64,000 bases of DNA from Anaerolineales bacterium (lineage in GTDB: Bacteria > Chloroflexota > Anaerolineae > Anaerolineales > UBA4823), in the NCBI GenBank assembly GCA_016935755.1, contig JAFGQI010000117.1:1-64000 (forward strand), given 5' to 3'. The stretch's first letter is position 1, and each line of letters starts with the position of its first letter. Both the position numbers and the translations under genes were made by a program. The notes below the pieces were generated by a model. It worked only from the letters and a program-made list of their open reading frames with translations, ran no database searches and was not told the origin of the DNA. Positions 44,818 through 55,214 of the stretch are shown here, one piece after another.

Positions 44818-46854
44818 ATGAAAATCAATGCCTGCATCTATCTGCTTGTTATCCTATTGGCGATGACAGGACTGGCCTGCCAGATTACCAGTTTCCCGAA
44901 TGTATCAGCGACTCAATCGCCATCCCCATCTGTACCGACTCAAACAGCCACACCCTTGCTCCCCCAACCAGTAAAACCGGGTATAAGCAACCCCGAAGAA
45001 CCCGTTTTTATCACCGGCGAAATCCCATACACATCTCCCTTTTTTGTCAATTCGATTTCACAGCCCTTTGTATTGCTAGAAGACGAAGCGGGTTTTGTGC
45101 AGCGCGATCCATACTTCGTATTTCCTCTGCCTGGTCAGGCAATCGGCCCGGTGAAGATCGATAGTGATAATCAATTAACCTATATGCTGGCACTGCCTGC
45201 CTTACCCCAGGGCACATTTGTAGATGTGGATAATGATGGATCTGTCGACCAGGGTGTGCAGATATTTGCGATCGCATATTGGTCGAATATTTGGGGGGAT
45301 CCATTTCTGGAACAACGGGATGGGACTGGCTGGTCGACGGCATATACCTCGGCGATTGTCGATCCAGAGAATGACGATGAAATCATCGGCGGAACGCTGA
45401 TGCTTTGGGCGCCAGATGACCAGCAGAAATTCCCAACCGGCTTTGGCGCGGACGGAAAACTCTTTACCAGCGATGACCCCGTTGCACCCGTCCAACCTGG
45501 CTACAGTCTGGCAGACATAAACCAGGAACCTTTCCGTATATACAAAGAAGCTCAACCTGTAATCAACCTGAATGAAGGAGCGATCGCGGTAAATGATTAC
45601 TCCCAATTGAGCTACTCCGAGGCGTTTCAAGCCTTGTTCGATAAAGCCTCGCGTGAATATCCATTTACTGCCGAGAAGAACATCGACTGGACATCGCTGG
45701 AGGGTGAATTCCTGCCGCGCTTCAAGGCAGCCAGATCAGATGAGGATTTCTACCGCGCTTTACGTGACTTCAGCCTCAGGATCCCCGATGGGCATGTGAA
45801 CCTATCCTTCGATGCGGACATATTTTACGAGCAATTTGGCGGCAGCTTTGGTCTGGTATTAGCCGAATTGAGCGATGGGCGCATTATTGTCACCCAGGTG
45901 ATTGCAGATACAGAAGGGATGAAGGCGGGCATAAAACCTGGCGCAGAAATCCTAACCTGGAATGGCAAGCCCGTTGGCGAGGCGATCAAAGATGTCACTC
46001 CCGTTCTTGGCCCCTACTCAGCAGATCATACTCGCCGCCTGGAGCAGGTCAACTCCCTGACCCGGGTGCCTCCCCAAACCGATATCACCATCGGATTCAT
46101 CAATCCCGGATCTGCGCAGGAAACCATCGCCAGTCTGACTGCCCAAATAGAATACGATTCGCTCTTCAAGACCATTCCCAGCTTCAACCAGGATGAATTA
46201 GCCTTACCCATTGAAGCGAATATTTTGGATGAATCGAGACTCGGTTATATACGCATCAGCACCTTCAGCGATGATTACCACCTGATGGCAAACCTGTGGC
46301 AGCGCTACCTCCAGGGTTTACTAGATGAAGATATTTCTGGGCTGATCATCGACCTGCGCGCCAATAACGGCGGTTCGTTGGGCATAGCGCTGGATTTCGC
46401 TGGTTATTTTTTTAATGCCGAATTTGAACTGTACCGCACCAATTACTACAATGAGAACACCCATCAATTTGAGCCAGATGAATATCCTGCTCGCGTCCGT
46501 CCCGGTCCCTTGATCTATGATGCGCCGATTGCTGTGCTGGTCAGCCCAAACTGCGTCAGCGCCTGTGAAGGCTTTGCGCACGCCCTGCAGCAGCAAGACC
46601 GGGCAATCATTATCGGTCACTATCCCACAGCAGGCGCCTTTGGTGAAATCGGACGAGGGCAATACAAACTGCCAGGCGACATTACCATACAGTTTCCAAC
46701 CGGCAGATCGGAAACGCTGGACGGGGAACTTCTGATCGAAGGCAGTGGTGTGGCTCTCGATATCACCGTTCCGGTGACACTTGAGAGCGCCTTGGGCAGC
46801 TTCGATGCTATCCTGGAAGCTGCCGTTAAGGCTCTCCTGGAAAGCATCGAATAA
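44818..46854 (+). CDS. S41-family (C-terminal processing/tricorn-like) peptidase, lipoprotein
   Basis: Lipobox MTGLAC; PDZ-like region GMKAGIKPGAEILTWNGKPV; RLGYIRISTFSDD...GLIIDLRANNGGSLGIALDFAGYF; VLVSPNCVSACEGFAHAL (Ser); GAFGEIGRG. Confidence 0.88.
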   Translation: MKINACIYLLVILLAMTGLACQITSFPNVSATQSPSPSVPTQTATPLLPQPVKPGISNPEEPVFITGEIPYTSPFFVNSISQPFVLLEDEAGFVQRDPYFVFPLPGQAIGPVKIDSDNQLTYMLALPALPQGTFVDVDNDGSVDQGVQIFAIAYWSNIWGDPFLEQRDGTGWSTAYTSAIVDPENDDEIIGGTLMLWAPDDQQKFPTGFGADGKLFTSDDPVAPVQPGYSLADINQEPFRIYKEAQPVINLNEGAIAVNDYSQLSYSEAFQALFDKASREYPFTAEKNIDWTSLEGEFLPRFKAARSDEDFYRALRDFSLRIPDGHVNLSFDADIFYEQFGGSFGLVLAELSDGRIIVTQVIADTEGMKAGIKPGAEILTWNGKPVGEAIKDVTPVLGPYSADHTRRLEQVNSLTRVPPQTDITIGFINPGSAQETIASLTAQIEYDSLFKTIPSFNQDELALPIEANILDESRLGYIRISTFSDDYHLMANLWQRYLQGLLDEDISGLIIDLRANNGGSLGIALDFAGYFFNAEFELYRTNYYNENTHQFEPDEYPARVRPGPLIYDAPIAVLVSPNCVSACEGFAHALQQQDRAIIIGHYPTAGAFGEIGRGQYKLPGDITIQFPTGRSETLDGELLIEGSGVALDITVPVTLESALGSFDAILEAAVKALLESIE

Positions 46855-46898
46855 AAAAAGGCGTTTTACTGTTTATTATCATTACCGGTAAAACGCCT
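46853..46898 (-). terminator. Rho-independent terminator for the minus-strand operon ending with the 46919 gene
   Basis: AGGCGTTTTAC (46859-46869) / GTAAAACGCCT (46888-46898), 11-bp perfect stem; followed on the minus strand by a T7 tract (A7 at 46853-46859, the last base shared with the stem). Confidence 0.85.
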
Positions 46899-46918
46899 CC
46901 AAAATACGCTCTGCCCTC

Positions 46919-48433
46919 TTATGGCCCCCATTCCACATATACCGGCATGGCTCCGGCGGTGATCTGCTGGGAAACGGGGATGGCCTGTCCAAAAACATCA
47001 TAGATTGCTGCCGGCAGGTCTGGCGCCTGCACCTGATGTTCAGCCCCATCCAGCGACCAGATGATCCAGGAGCGTTTACCATCCCGGGTATATTCATATC
47101 CAGTGACGCCAGGGATTTCAGTGATGGCGCGGCTGAAGGTGGCCCCGGTCAGCTGTCCTGCGCTGATCCGAAAAGCCTCCAAAGCGGGCAAAGCCTTTCC
47201 CTCGCGGATCAGGCCTGTGCCTCGCCAACCTGTCAGGCTGTACCAGATGTTTCCCCACAAGCCCTCAGCCATAGCAGCAGCATGCGCCTCCGCCATGTAA
47301 GCCGCCTTGGTCAGCTGGAATTCATCTGCCAGGCAATCTGGCTCGTTGCCATCCCGCCCGCAAAGAATCCCCACTTCCGTATTGATTAAGAATTTATCCG
47401 GTTGACCATACGCCACCAGCAGATTCCGCAAAAAGCGCGCCTTCACCACCAGAACCGGGCCATTCACATTCCAAACGCTGGACCAATTGCTGTTTCCATA
47501 CATAGTGGGTCCGAGATAATAATCATAGGCGTGAAAACTAATCCCATCCAGATAATCACCGCCGCCACTGCGCAGCACCCCTTCCATGAAACGCGAAGGG
47601 GCGCAATCCCGGCCCTCCGGCGGATTAACCGGATCGCAGTCTAACAGCAAACCGCCAACCAGCACTTTCGACTGAGGGTCTGCTGCCTTGACCTGCGGAT
47701 AAACACTCTTCAACATTTCAGCATAATAACCGCCGCCATAATAAGCATCTTTCTGATCGCCCCAACAACCGAAGATGCTGTCTGGGCCTACCAGTCCCGG
47801 ATCGACATCAGGCTCATTTCCAAATTCCCAATACTTCACATTGTAAGGGGGCTGGCTGTATCGCGCCACAACATCATGCACAAAGCTGGCAAATGCCGGT
47901 AATTTTTCCGCGGCAACCGGTCCGCAGAACGAACCCGGTACTTTTTGCGCCCAGGCAGGTGTGCGCCGGATCACCAGGATAAGCTGGAGATTTCTTTCCG
48001 AGGCATTTTTCAATTCCTGTTCCAGTCCAGCCAGGGCTTCCCAATTTCGCTGCCCTTCTTCTGGCTCAACTTCCGACCAGGATAATCCGTTGCGCCTCAG
48101 CCAATATGCCCCCATCTGGACAACTAAATCCAGCTTATCCAGCGATCCCAGTGATTCAAGCTCAATCCCAGGGATTGGATAAGGGCTTCCCACAAACATG
48201 GGTGTTGGAGCGGGCAGGGAGGTCGACTGGAGCGCTTCTGGCGAGGTGACCACACCGGGTGAAGCAGGCTCAGTCGCCTGTCCTTTTGGAGCCACCGCAG
48301 GCTGGCCCGTACCTGCCTGATCAACCAGAGTTGGCGAAGGCGCAGCCTGCGAATTGCAGGCGACCAGGATCACCATCAAAAATAAGACCCCCAGGCGCAG
48401 TATCTTGCTAATAAGGTGCATTTCTCGCTTCAT
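46919..48433 (-). CDS. Secreted clan-A-like glycoside hydrolase lipoprotein
   Basis: Lipobox ILVAC; NVKYWEFGNEPDVDPGL (acid/base NEP), FLINTEVGIL (candidate nucleophile), TIM-barrel-like GGDYLDGISFHAYDYY. Confidence 0.75.
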   Translation of the reverse strand: MKREMHLISKILRLGVLFLMVILVACNSQAAPSPTLVDQAGTGQPAVAPKGQATEPASPGVVTSPEALQSTSLPAPTPMFVGSPYPIPGIELESLGSLDKLDLVVQMGAYWLRRNGLSWSEVEPEEGQRNWEALAGLEQELKNASERNLQLILVIRRTPAWAQKVPGSFCGPVAAEKLPAFASFVHDVVARYSQPPYNVKYWEFGNEPDVDPGLVGPDSIFGCWGDQKDAYYGGGYYAEMLKSVYPQVKAADPQSKVLVGGLLLDCDPVNPPEGRDCAPSRFMEGVLRSGGGDYLDGISFHAYDYYLGPTMYGNSNWSSVWNVNGPVLVVKARFLRNLLVAYGQPDKFLINTEVGILCGRDGNEPDCLADEFQLTKAAYMAEAHAAAMAEGLWGNIWYSLTGWRGTGLIREGKALPALEAFRISAGQLTGATFSRAITEIPGVTGYEYTRDGKRSWIIWSLDGAEHQVQAPDLPAAIYDVFGQAIPVSQQITAGAMPVYVEWGP

Positions 48434-48505
48434 CACTTTATTTGACTCCCAAGAAAAACCGGACCTTGAGCTTCTGTATATATGGAAATGTCAGGGTGGT
48501 CTAAT

Positions 48506-50488
48506 TTACGAATAATACCTGGCAATCGTCAGCCAGGAGAGGATATCTAACAATAGGAATGAGACCAGAAAACCTGCCGCCAGGTACTGATCAAGAACTT
48601 CTCTGCGGGCAGGCTGAAGCGCGTCGCTTGATGCGCGCGCCTTGAAAACCCTGATCCAGATATGTTTAATCAGGTAAGCCATTTCCAGCCAACCGATACA
48701 TAAGACCAGCATCGTCAGGATCACCACCGGATAGGCATGGCGGGCGACCGGGATATAAAACCCCGGCAAAGCAATATAGCTGATGCCTCTCATCAAAGTG
48801 ATCGCCCAGGTCAGCAGTCCCACCGCCATTAAACAAAAGACAACCTCCCAGGAGAGAGAATGCCGCCGGCGAACCAACCCATATAAGCAAGCGACAAGTG
48901 CAATACACGTGATCACCAATAAAATATCGTATGGCACAGGTGTTCCAATCAACTCGATATGTCCCCACCCAAACTTAGCCCAGAAGGTTCGAAAAAGCTG
49001 CTCTGCAGAGGCTTTGTAGTGTACAGACGAGCCTGGCATGTCCAATAGAGAAACCAACAGGTAAGATGGACGGGTATTATCGGGCAGAATACTGGTGGCG
49101 AAATTATCAATCTCCGGGCGCAGGCGCGGCCCCGGTTTTTCAGCTGAAGCATTGCGGAGTAAATTTATGAAAGGCTGCCCTCCCCAAACGCCTCGCTCGC
49201 CGTTCACATCCTCGAACTGAGGAGGCATATCCAGGGCGTATTCCCCTTCCGCCAGCACCAGACCATCATAATACAGCCAGGCCTTCTTAACAGTAGGAGA
49301 GGCTGGCGATAAATAAACCCAAATCCGGAAGCTCTCTGCAGGGATCGTCGCTTGAAGCGCATAAAACTCGGGTTCGACGCCAAGGTCAACTTTCTCATTG
49401 AACAATCTCTCGGACGTCCTGATCGAAACTGGTTTATTCACCGTCAGGGGTTGGCTCGCCCACATCCAGACGCCCAGGGTAACTGTTTTCCCTGCCAGCC
49501 CTTGCGCCACCTCTATCGGCACAGGTTGGTACAGAGCCGGGGACCAAGTGGGGACCACCTTCGCCTCCAGATCCAGCTGCAGGATGTAATTGCCTGAGAC
49601 AGCCTGCTCGTGCTGAGCGCGTACAGGAATCCCTTGCGATGTGGCCCGGTACCAGGCCAGGGCATCATCCAGACGGATGCTCACAAACAATGCACCAACC
49701 AGGGCAGCCACCGCCAACCCCCAGGCAGCTATGCGCAGCCGTCCCCTGAGAAATGTAAATAATAAAATCAGCAAGTACCCTGGGATGACCATCATGGTAG
49801 TATTTTTTGCATAGTAAGCCAACCCAAGCACACCAGTCAGCCATAATAAATCCAGCAGGCTTGGGCCGCGCTTGACCAGCCGCACACCCGCCCACAAGAA
49901 CAGCGAAACAGTCACTACAGCCGCAGCATCGTTATTTACCGCAGTCATCAGATCGGCGAGACCCGGCAGTAATGCCAGGCTGACCGGAAGCATCCAGCGC
50001 AGTGGGTGGCCTGCCGAAGTCAATTCAACAGCAATCCCCCAGGCAGCCAGGATGGTGATTAGAAATAAGAGTAAAGAAACCAGACGTACGCTGTATAACT
50101 GCAAATCGACGCGATCAAACTGCAGCCACCGCAAGGGCAGTGACGCCAGGGCATAATATAAGCGCGGCTCGCTAAATTGGGCGTAACCAAAAATATGAAT
50201 GGGCTGGTCTGACTCGAAATCGGGCTGATAGTCCATCCCCTTGAAAAACCCATACTCAACCATAGACTGAACCACCGCGCGGCTCATCTCAGGATCAAAA
50301 TCCCCCTCCACGGGCCAATGGTCTAAATGAGCAGCCAGCCAGGCATATTCAAAGTGATTTGGCTCATCATAATGCTGCCAGGGAGGCACCAGGACAATAT
50401 ATACCAGGCCGTGAATCAAGGCCACGATCAGGCTGATGACCAGCCAGGTTCGGTCCTTCTTAGATACCGCATCCCATCTCCTGGCCAT
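48506..50488 (-). CDS. DUF2142/GT-C-like polytopic membrane protein
   Basis: PPWQHYDEPNHFEYAWLAAHLDHWP N-terminal acidic motif, many TM segments; ATG 50488 lies 1 nt after upstream TGA. Confidence 0.75.
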   Translation of the reverse strand: MARRWDAVSKKDRTWLVISLIVALIHGLVYIVLVPPWQHYDEPNHFEYAWLAAHLDHWPVEGDFDPEMSRAVVQSMVEYGFFKGMDYQPDFESDQPIHIFGYAQFSEPRLYYALASLPLRWLQFDRVDLQLYSVRLVSLLLFLITILAAWGIAVELTSAGHPLRWMLPVSLALLPGLADLMTAVNNDAAAVVTVSLFLWAGVRLVKRGPSLLDLLWLTGVLGLAYYAKNTTMMVIPGYLLILLFTFLRGRLRIAAWGLAVAALVGALFVSIRLDDALAWYRATSQGIPVRAQHEQAVSGNYILQLDLEAKVVPTWSPALYQPVPIEVAQGLAGKTVTLGVWMWASQPLTVNKPVSIRTSERLFNEKVDLGVEPEFYALQATIPAESFRIWVYLSPASPTVKKAWLYYDGLVLAEGEYALDMPPQFEDVNGERGVWGGQPFINLLRNASAEKPGPRLRPEIDNFATSILPDNTRPSYLLVSLLDMPGSSVHYKASAEQLFRTFWAKFGWGHIELIGTPVPYDILLVITCIALVACLYGLVRRRHSLSWEVVFCLMAVGLLTWAITLMRGISYIALPGFYIPVARHAYPVVILTMLVLCIGWLEMAYLIKHIWIRVFKARASSDALQPARREVLDQYLAAGFLVSFLLLDILSWLTIARYYS

Positions 50489-50489
50489 T

Positions 50490-50957
50490 TCAAACGGCTT
50501 CTGCCTTAGAAAGCTGGCTGATTTTCTCAAATCCCTGATCCAGGATCAGGTCAATCTCCCTGGAAGTATGTTCGTAATCTTCCAGAGGGTGGCCGACAGG
50601 GTCAGCAATATCCAGGCTCTCACCAATCATCTCACTCATCAAAAAAATTCGTGGGGCGTATTCAGGGAAAGCCGCTCGCAAAGCTTCTTTATGCCCACGT
50701 TCCATAACCAGAATCAGATTGAAAGCCTCAACCAACGAGGTCGTAATGGGCTGCGACCGGTGCGAGCTGACATCCCCTCCCCGGGCTTTGATAATGATTT
50801 GCGTGTTGACTGCTGCCGGGTCGCCCGAATAGGCCCAGATACCGGCTGATTCGATCTTCCAATCATCAGCCTCATCTTTGACTTTGATCTTTAACAACCC
50901 CATTGCCATCGGCGACCGGCAGATATTAGCTGAACAAATAAATAATACAGAATGCAT
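50490..50957 (-). CDS. Low-molecular-weight protein tyrosine phosphatase
   Basis: MHSVLFICSANICRSPMAMGLL (CX5RS P-loop); IADPVGHPLEDYEHTSREID (general acid Asp). Confidence 0.93.
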   Translation of the reverse strand: MHSVLFICSANICRSPMAMGLLKIKVKDEADDWKIESAGIWAYSGDPAAVNTQIIIKARGGDVSSHRSQPITTSLVEAFNLILVMERGHKEALRAAFPEYAPRIFLMSEMIGESLDIADPVGHPLEDYEHTSREIDLILDQGFEKISQLSKAEAV

Positions 50958-50976
50958 GTCGAAATACCTGAGCCAA

Positions 50977-51972
50977 TTAGGTTGAAATTGAAAAATCAGT
51001 CCCGCAGGCTTGTGAGGCAGACAACGCCTGCAAATCAGCTTTCACCATCTGTTGGACTAATTCTTCAAAAGATATCCTGGGCTCCCAACCCAGTTCCACT
51101 TTAGCCTTGCGGGGATTTGCTACCAGCTGCTGTGTTTCGATGGGTCGAAAAAGATGGGGGTCCATAATCACATAATCCTGATAATCCAGATCCAGGCAGG
51201 CAAAGGCCAGCTGACAAAATTCACGCACAGAATGGGTGATCCCGGTTCCAACCACAAAATCCTCAGCGATATCTCGGTTGAGCATCATCCACATGGCTTC
51301 CACATAGTCGCCAGCAAAACCCCAATCGCGTTGGGCATCCAGGTTTCCCAGGTGCAACTCATACTCAAGCCCGAGCTTGATCCTGGCTGCAAAATGGGAG
51401 ATTTTACGGGTGACAAAATCCAGGCCGCGCCGCGGGCTTTCATGATTATACAATATCCCTGATGCACAAAACAGGTTGTATCTTTCACGATATCGCACTG
51501 TCATCCAGTGTGCATATAATTTTGCTATTCCATAGGGATTGCGCGGACGAAAAGGCGTAGTCTCACTCTGGGGGACTTCGACAGGATCGCCAAACAGTTC
51601 ACTGGAGGAAGCCTGGTAAAATCGGGCAGCAGGGACAATCAGGCGCATGGCTTCCAGCAAGCGCGCCACTCCCAGCCCAGCGATATCCCCCACCAGAACG
51701 GTCGCGTCCCAGGAGGCATAAGGAGCCGAAGGCGCCGCCAGGTTGTATATCTCATCCGGGCGGTGTTCCTCCAAACAGGCATACAGGTTATCCTGGAGGG
51801 CTAAATCTCCCGCTGCCAGTGTAATCCTCCCCTGGACATTCTGCAGGTTGTGTAAACTGATCGGGAAAGCCTCTGGAACCCACCCAACGACCTGGTAGCC
51901 TTTGCCCAGCAAAAGCTCTGCCAGGTAGGAGCCATCCTGCCCATCCACACCTAAGACCAGCGCTGTTTTCAA
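50977..51972 (-). CDS. NAD-dependent epimerase/dehydratase, GDP-mannose 4,6-dehydratase-like paralog
   Basis: [44 protein letters not shown] (YxxxK); [40 protein letters not shown]. Confidence 0.88.
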   Translation of the reverse strand: MKTALVLGVDGQDGSYLAELLLGKGYQVVGWVPEAFPISLHNLQNVQGRITLAAGDLALQDNLYACLEEHRPDEIYNLAAPSAPYASWDATVLVGDIAGLGVARLLEAMRLIVPAARFYQASSSELFGDPVEVPQSETTPFRPRNPYGIAKLYAHWMTVRYRERYNLFCASGILYNHESPRRGLDFVTRKISHFAARIKLGLEYELHLGNLDAQRDWGFAGDYVEAMWMMLNRDIAEDFVVGTGITHSVREFCQLAFACLDLDYQDYVIMDPHLFRPIETQQLVANPRKAKVELGWEPRISFEELVQQMVKADLQALSASQACGTDFSIST

Positions 51973-51976
51973 AATG

Positions 51977-53044
51977 CTAAACTCCCATGCTGGTCACCTG
52001 GTCTTCCCAGCGGTGCCATTTACCGTGGTGAGCTTCTAAAATACCGCGACCCTCACCTGGAGAGGTCAAACCCTGCAGTTCTAGATCAGCATCCACCATG
52101 ATCCGGACGAGATCGCGAAAATACACCCGCGGTTCCCAGCCCAATACCGTGCGTGCCCTGGCAGGATCCGCCATGAGATAATCAACCTCAGTAGGGCGGA
52201 AATAGCGCGCGTCGATCTCCACATAATCATGCCAATCCAGACCTGCATATCCAAACGATTCATCTAAAAATTCGCGTACAGAATGGGCTTCGCCTGTGCC
52301 AATTACAAAATCATCCGGCTGATCGCATTGGAGCATTTTCCACATGGCGGCAATATAATCTGGAGCATAACCCCAATCCCGTTTTGCATCCAGGTTGCCC
52401 AAATAGAGCTTCTTCTGTTTCCCCGCCACGATATTTGCCAGGGCGCGGGTGATTTTCCGGGTCACAAAGGTCTCGCCGCGGCGGGGAGATTCATGATTGA
52501 ACAGGATGCCATTGCAGGCAAAAAGGCCATAGCCTTGGCGGTAGTTTTTAGTCACCCAAAAAGCATATACCTTTGCTGCCGCGTAGGGGCTTTGGGGTTG
52601 AAACGGGGTCAGTTCATGCTGAGGCGGTTTGGCGCTGCCAAACATCTCGCTCGAGGAGGCCTGGTAGAAACGGGCCTCGAGGCCGCTCTTGCGAATCGCC
52701 TCCAGAATGCGGATCGTGCCCAGACCAGTAATATCCCCTGTATATTCAGGCAGATCAAAACTGACCCGCACATGACTTTGCGCTGCCAGGTGATAAACCT
52801 CATCCGGGCGTATATTATAGATTAGATCAACCAGGTTGCCTGCATTGGCCAGATCGCCATAATGCAGATGCAGCATCACCTTCTCGCCATTATGCGGGTC
52901 ACGGTAAAGATGGTCAATTCGCTGGGTGTTAAACGTGCTGGCGCGTCTGATCAAGCCATGGACTTCATATCCCTTCGACAGCAACAATTCAGCCAGATAA
53001 GAACCATCCTGCCCGGTGATCCCGGTTATTAGAGCTTTCTTCAT
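51977..53044 (-). CDS. gmd: GDP-mannose 4,6-dehydratase
   Basis: [110 protein letters not shown]. Confidence 0.96.
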   Translation of the reverse strand: MKKALITGITGQDGSYLAELLLSKGYEVHGLIRRASTFNTQRIDHLYRDPHNGEKVMLHLHYGDLANAGNLVDLIYNIRPDEVYHLAAQSHVRVSFDLPEYTGDITGLGTIRILEAIRKSGLEARFYQASSSEMFGSAKPPQHELTPFQPQSPYAAAKVYAFWVTKNYRQGYGLFACNGILFNHESPRRGETFVTRKITRALANIVAGKQKKLYLGNLDAKRDWGYAPDYIAAMWKMLQCDQPDDFVIGTGEAHSVREFLDESFGYAGLDWHDYVEIDARYFRPTEVDYLMADPARARTVLGWEPRVYFRDLVRIMVDADLELQGLTSPGEGRGILEAHHGKWHRWEDQVTSMGV

Positions 53045-53072
53045 AAATCACACTCAAAATCCTTAATCCTGA

Positions 53073-53585
53073 TTATTTTTTCCTGCGCACAATCTGACTT
53101 GCTTCAATCTCCAGCGGAACCTGACGCTTGCTGCCAAGCAGTTCGAGCAGTACTCGCACCCGCTCCCCCCCCGGCAGAGTAGCGTCAAAAATCGCTTCAT
53201 AACCCCGAAATGGGCCTTCGCTGATCTGAATCACATCACCCTGTTTCAACCCGGTAAAAATTTCTCCACCTGCCGCATTGATCTCATCCACTCGCTTGCG
53301 AATTTCAAAAATCAGGTTTTCGGGCACCGTGGCGGGCTCGCCGCCAAAAGAAACCAGGCCAATGGTATGAGGCATCCACTGAAAAACGGATAAACCTGCT
53401 TCATCTAAGTCTGCTCGCACAAACAAGTAGCCCGGGAAATATGGATGCACTTTGCGCGCCCGAGGGTTAACCGGGTGTACCCGTAAACGCGGATAATAGG
53501 TTTCAAAACCCTGAGTTTGCACCTGTCGCCACACTGCATCTTCCTTGCGGGGCTTACAGCGTAATGCATACCAATAACTTGCCAT
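53073..53585 (-). CDS. NusG-family paralog (RfaH/LoaP-like transcription antiterminator)
   Basis: WYALRCKPRKEDAVWRQVQTQGFETYYPRLRV...PYFPGYLFVRADLDE; C-terminal KOW LKQGDVIQISEGPFRGYEAIF. Confidence 0.88.
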   Translation of the reverse strand: MASYWYALRCKPRKEDAVWRQVQTQGFETYYPRLRVHPVNPRARKVHPYFPGYLFVRADLDEAGLSVFQWMPHTIGLVSFGGEPATVPENLIFEIRKRVDEINAAGGEIFTGLKQGDVIQISEGPFRGYEAIFDATLPGGERVRVLLELLGSKRQVPLEIEASQIVRRKK

Positions 53586-53662
53586 ACGAGCGTGCTACCT
53601 CCAATGATCGACGATTGCCTTTTCTCGTGCATTCGCCGAGTCAGCATTATATCATCTAACCC

Positions 53663-54421
53663 TCAGGCTACCTCCATGCGAAGGAATGCAGATAAAAGAC
53701 GACGAACACCCCAGACAGGCAGCCATAAAACCAGGTGGACCAGAAGACTGATCCCAAAAACAAGCGCAATGGATCGCAGCACCTGATTAAACGGCGCAGC
53801 CAGATGGCTCGCCAACCAGGGCCCGGCACCTCCGAGAAGACTTAAACACAGAAGTAAGATCAAAACTGCGGCAACAGGCAGCCAGGCCCTACGATCTGAA
53901 GCAGAAGGAAGCATCGTGCTGCTGACAGCAATGGCAATGTAAAACCACAACCAGAAATCCGGCTGGCCAGTTACCTCCTGGATTGCACTTGAGAAGGTCA
54001 CCAGGCCCCCCTCCAGCCATCGTTCCCAGAGCGCTGAAAGCCCCAGCCGGCTCAGGCCGGTATAGGCTACCACGACACCACCGACCAGTAGCGGCGCCGC
54101 GCCAATCAGCGCGTCACGGATGATGTCGGTAGCCTCTGTTTCCACAAAACCCAATTGAAGCTTGCCGCTCTTCATCGGTCGAGGGATGAGCGAAAGGCGT
54201 CCGGTGCGCACCCCAAGCAATCGCGCCATCAGGTAATGACTGCCCTCATGCAGGAATACTCCGGGCAGAAATAGCAATGAGAAAAGAGTCAGTGCAATTT
54301 CAAGGCGGCGAGTGAGCAGTAAAAAGACCGCCTGGATTTCCCGGTGCAGGCTGCGCTGTAAAATCAGCAGCGGGCCTAATAACAGGATGACCCAGACTAA
54401 ACCGTCCAGATTGGCAGGCAT
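53663..54421 (-). CDS. M50-like integral membrane metalloprotease-like protein
   Basis: LFLPGVFLHEGSHYLMARLLGVRTG (HExxH in TM) ; DALIGAAPLLVGGVVVAY; multiple TM. Confidence 0.7.
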   Translation of the reverse strand: MPANLDGLVWVILLLGPLLILQRSLHREIQAVFLLLTRRLEIALTLFSLLFLPGVFLHEGSHYLMARLLGVRTGRLSLIPRPMKSGKLQLGFVETEATDIIRDALIGAAPLLVGGVVVAYTGLSRLGLSALWERWLEGGLVTFSSAIQEVTGQPDFWLWFYIAIAVSSTMLPSASDRRAWLPVAAVLILLLCLSLLGGAGPWLASHLAAPFNQVLRSIALVFGISLLVHLVLWLPVWGVRRLLSAFLRMEVA

Positions 54422-54436
54422 CAACCAGAGAATGTG

Positions 54437-55207
54437 CTACCCTGCAGCAGCCTTCACGATCTGAGTGAAATCAGCCACTTTCAAACTGGCGCCTCCAACC
54501 AGGGCGCCATCGATTTCTGGTTCGGCGAAATATTCGGCTGCATTGCTGCCAGTAACTGAACCACCATAGAGCACCCGCACAGCCTGGGAAAATGCAGCGC
54601 CAAACAGTTCTGCCAGGGCTGGTCGGATCACATCCACAACCACTGCCCGCGCGCCAGCAGCGGTCGAAGGCCTGCCCGTGCCGATCGCCCACACGGGCTC
54701 ATACGCTACCACGACCGAACTGGCGCTGCTGGCTTCGAAAAAACCTCCAATGCCGGCGAATCCCTGTCGGATTTGGCGGGACACAACCTGCGCAGTCTGA
54801 CCAGCTTCGTTTTCTTCCAGGGTTTCCCCCACGCATACGATCGGGATCAGGCTATGAGTCAGGGCAGCCTGTACTTTACGGTTGACAGTCTCGTCAGTCT
54901 CGCCAAAATATTTGCGCCGTTCAGAGTGGCCGATGATGACATAACGACACAGTTCAGCTACCATAACCGGAGAAATCTCGCCCGTATAGGCGCCCGAAAT
55001 TTCCCAATGTAAATTTTGCGCCCCCAGGCCAATATCTGTCCCCTCCAGCAAGGCTGCAGCTGCGAGCAGGGCAGTAAAAGGCGGGCATAAAACTTTTTCT
55101 ACACCCTCGACTGCCTGTAAGCCAGGGACCAGCTCCGATATCAGGTGGCGAGCCTCAGCCACTGACTTGAACATCTTCCAATTTCCTGCTACAAATGGTG
55201 TACGCAT
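54437..55207 (-). CDS. tpiA: Triosephosphate isomerase
   Basis: MRTPFVAGNWKMFKSVAEAR; IGAQNLHWEISGAYTGEISPVM; VIIGHSERRKYFGETDE; VVAYEPVWAIGTGR; VLYGGSVTGSN. Confidence 0.98.
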   Translation of the reverse strand: MRTPFVAGNWKMFKSVAEARHLISELVPGLQAVEGVEKVLCPPFTALLAAAALLEGTDIGLGAQNLHWEISGAYTGEISPVMVAELCRYVIIGHSERRKYFGETDETVNRKVQAALTHSLIPIVCVGETLEENEAGQTAQVVSRQIRQGFAGIGGFFEASSASSVVVAYEPVWAIGTGRPSTAAGARAVVVDVIRPALAELFGAAFSQAVRVLYGGSVTGSNAAEYFAEPEIDGALVGGASLKVADFTQIVKAAAG

Positions 55208-55214
55208 GTTGACC

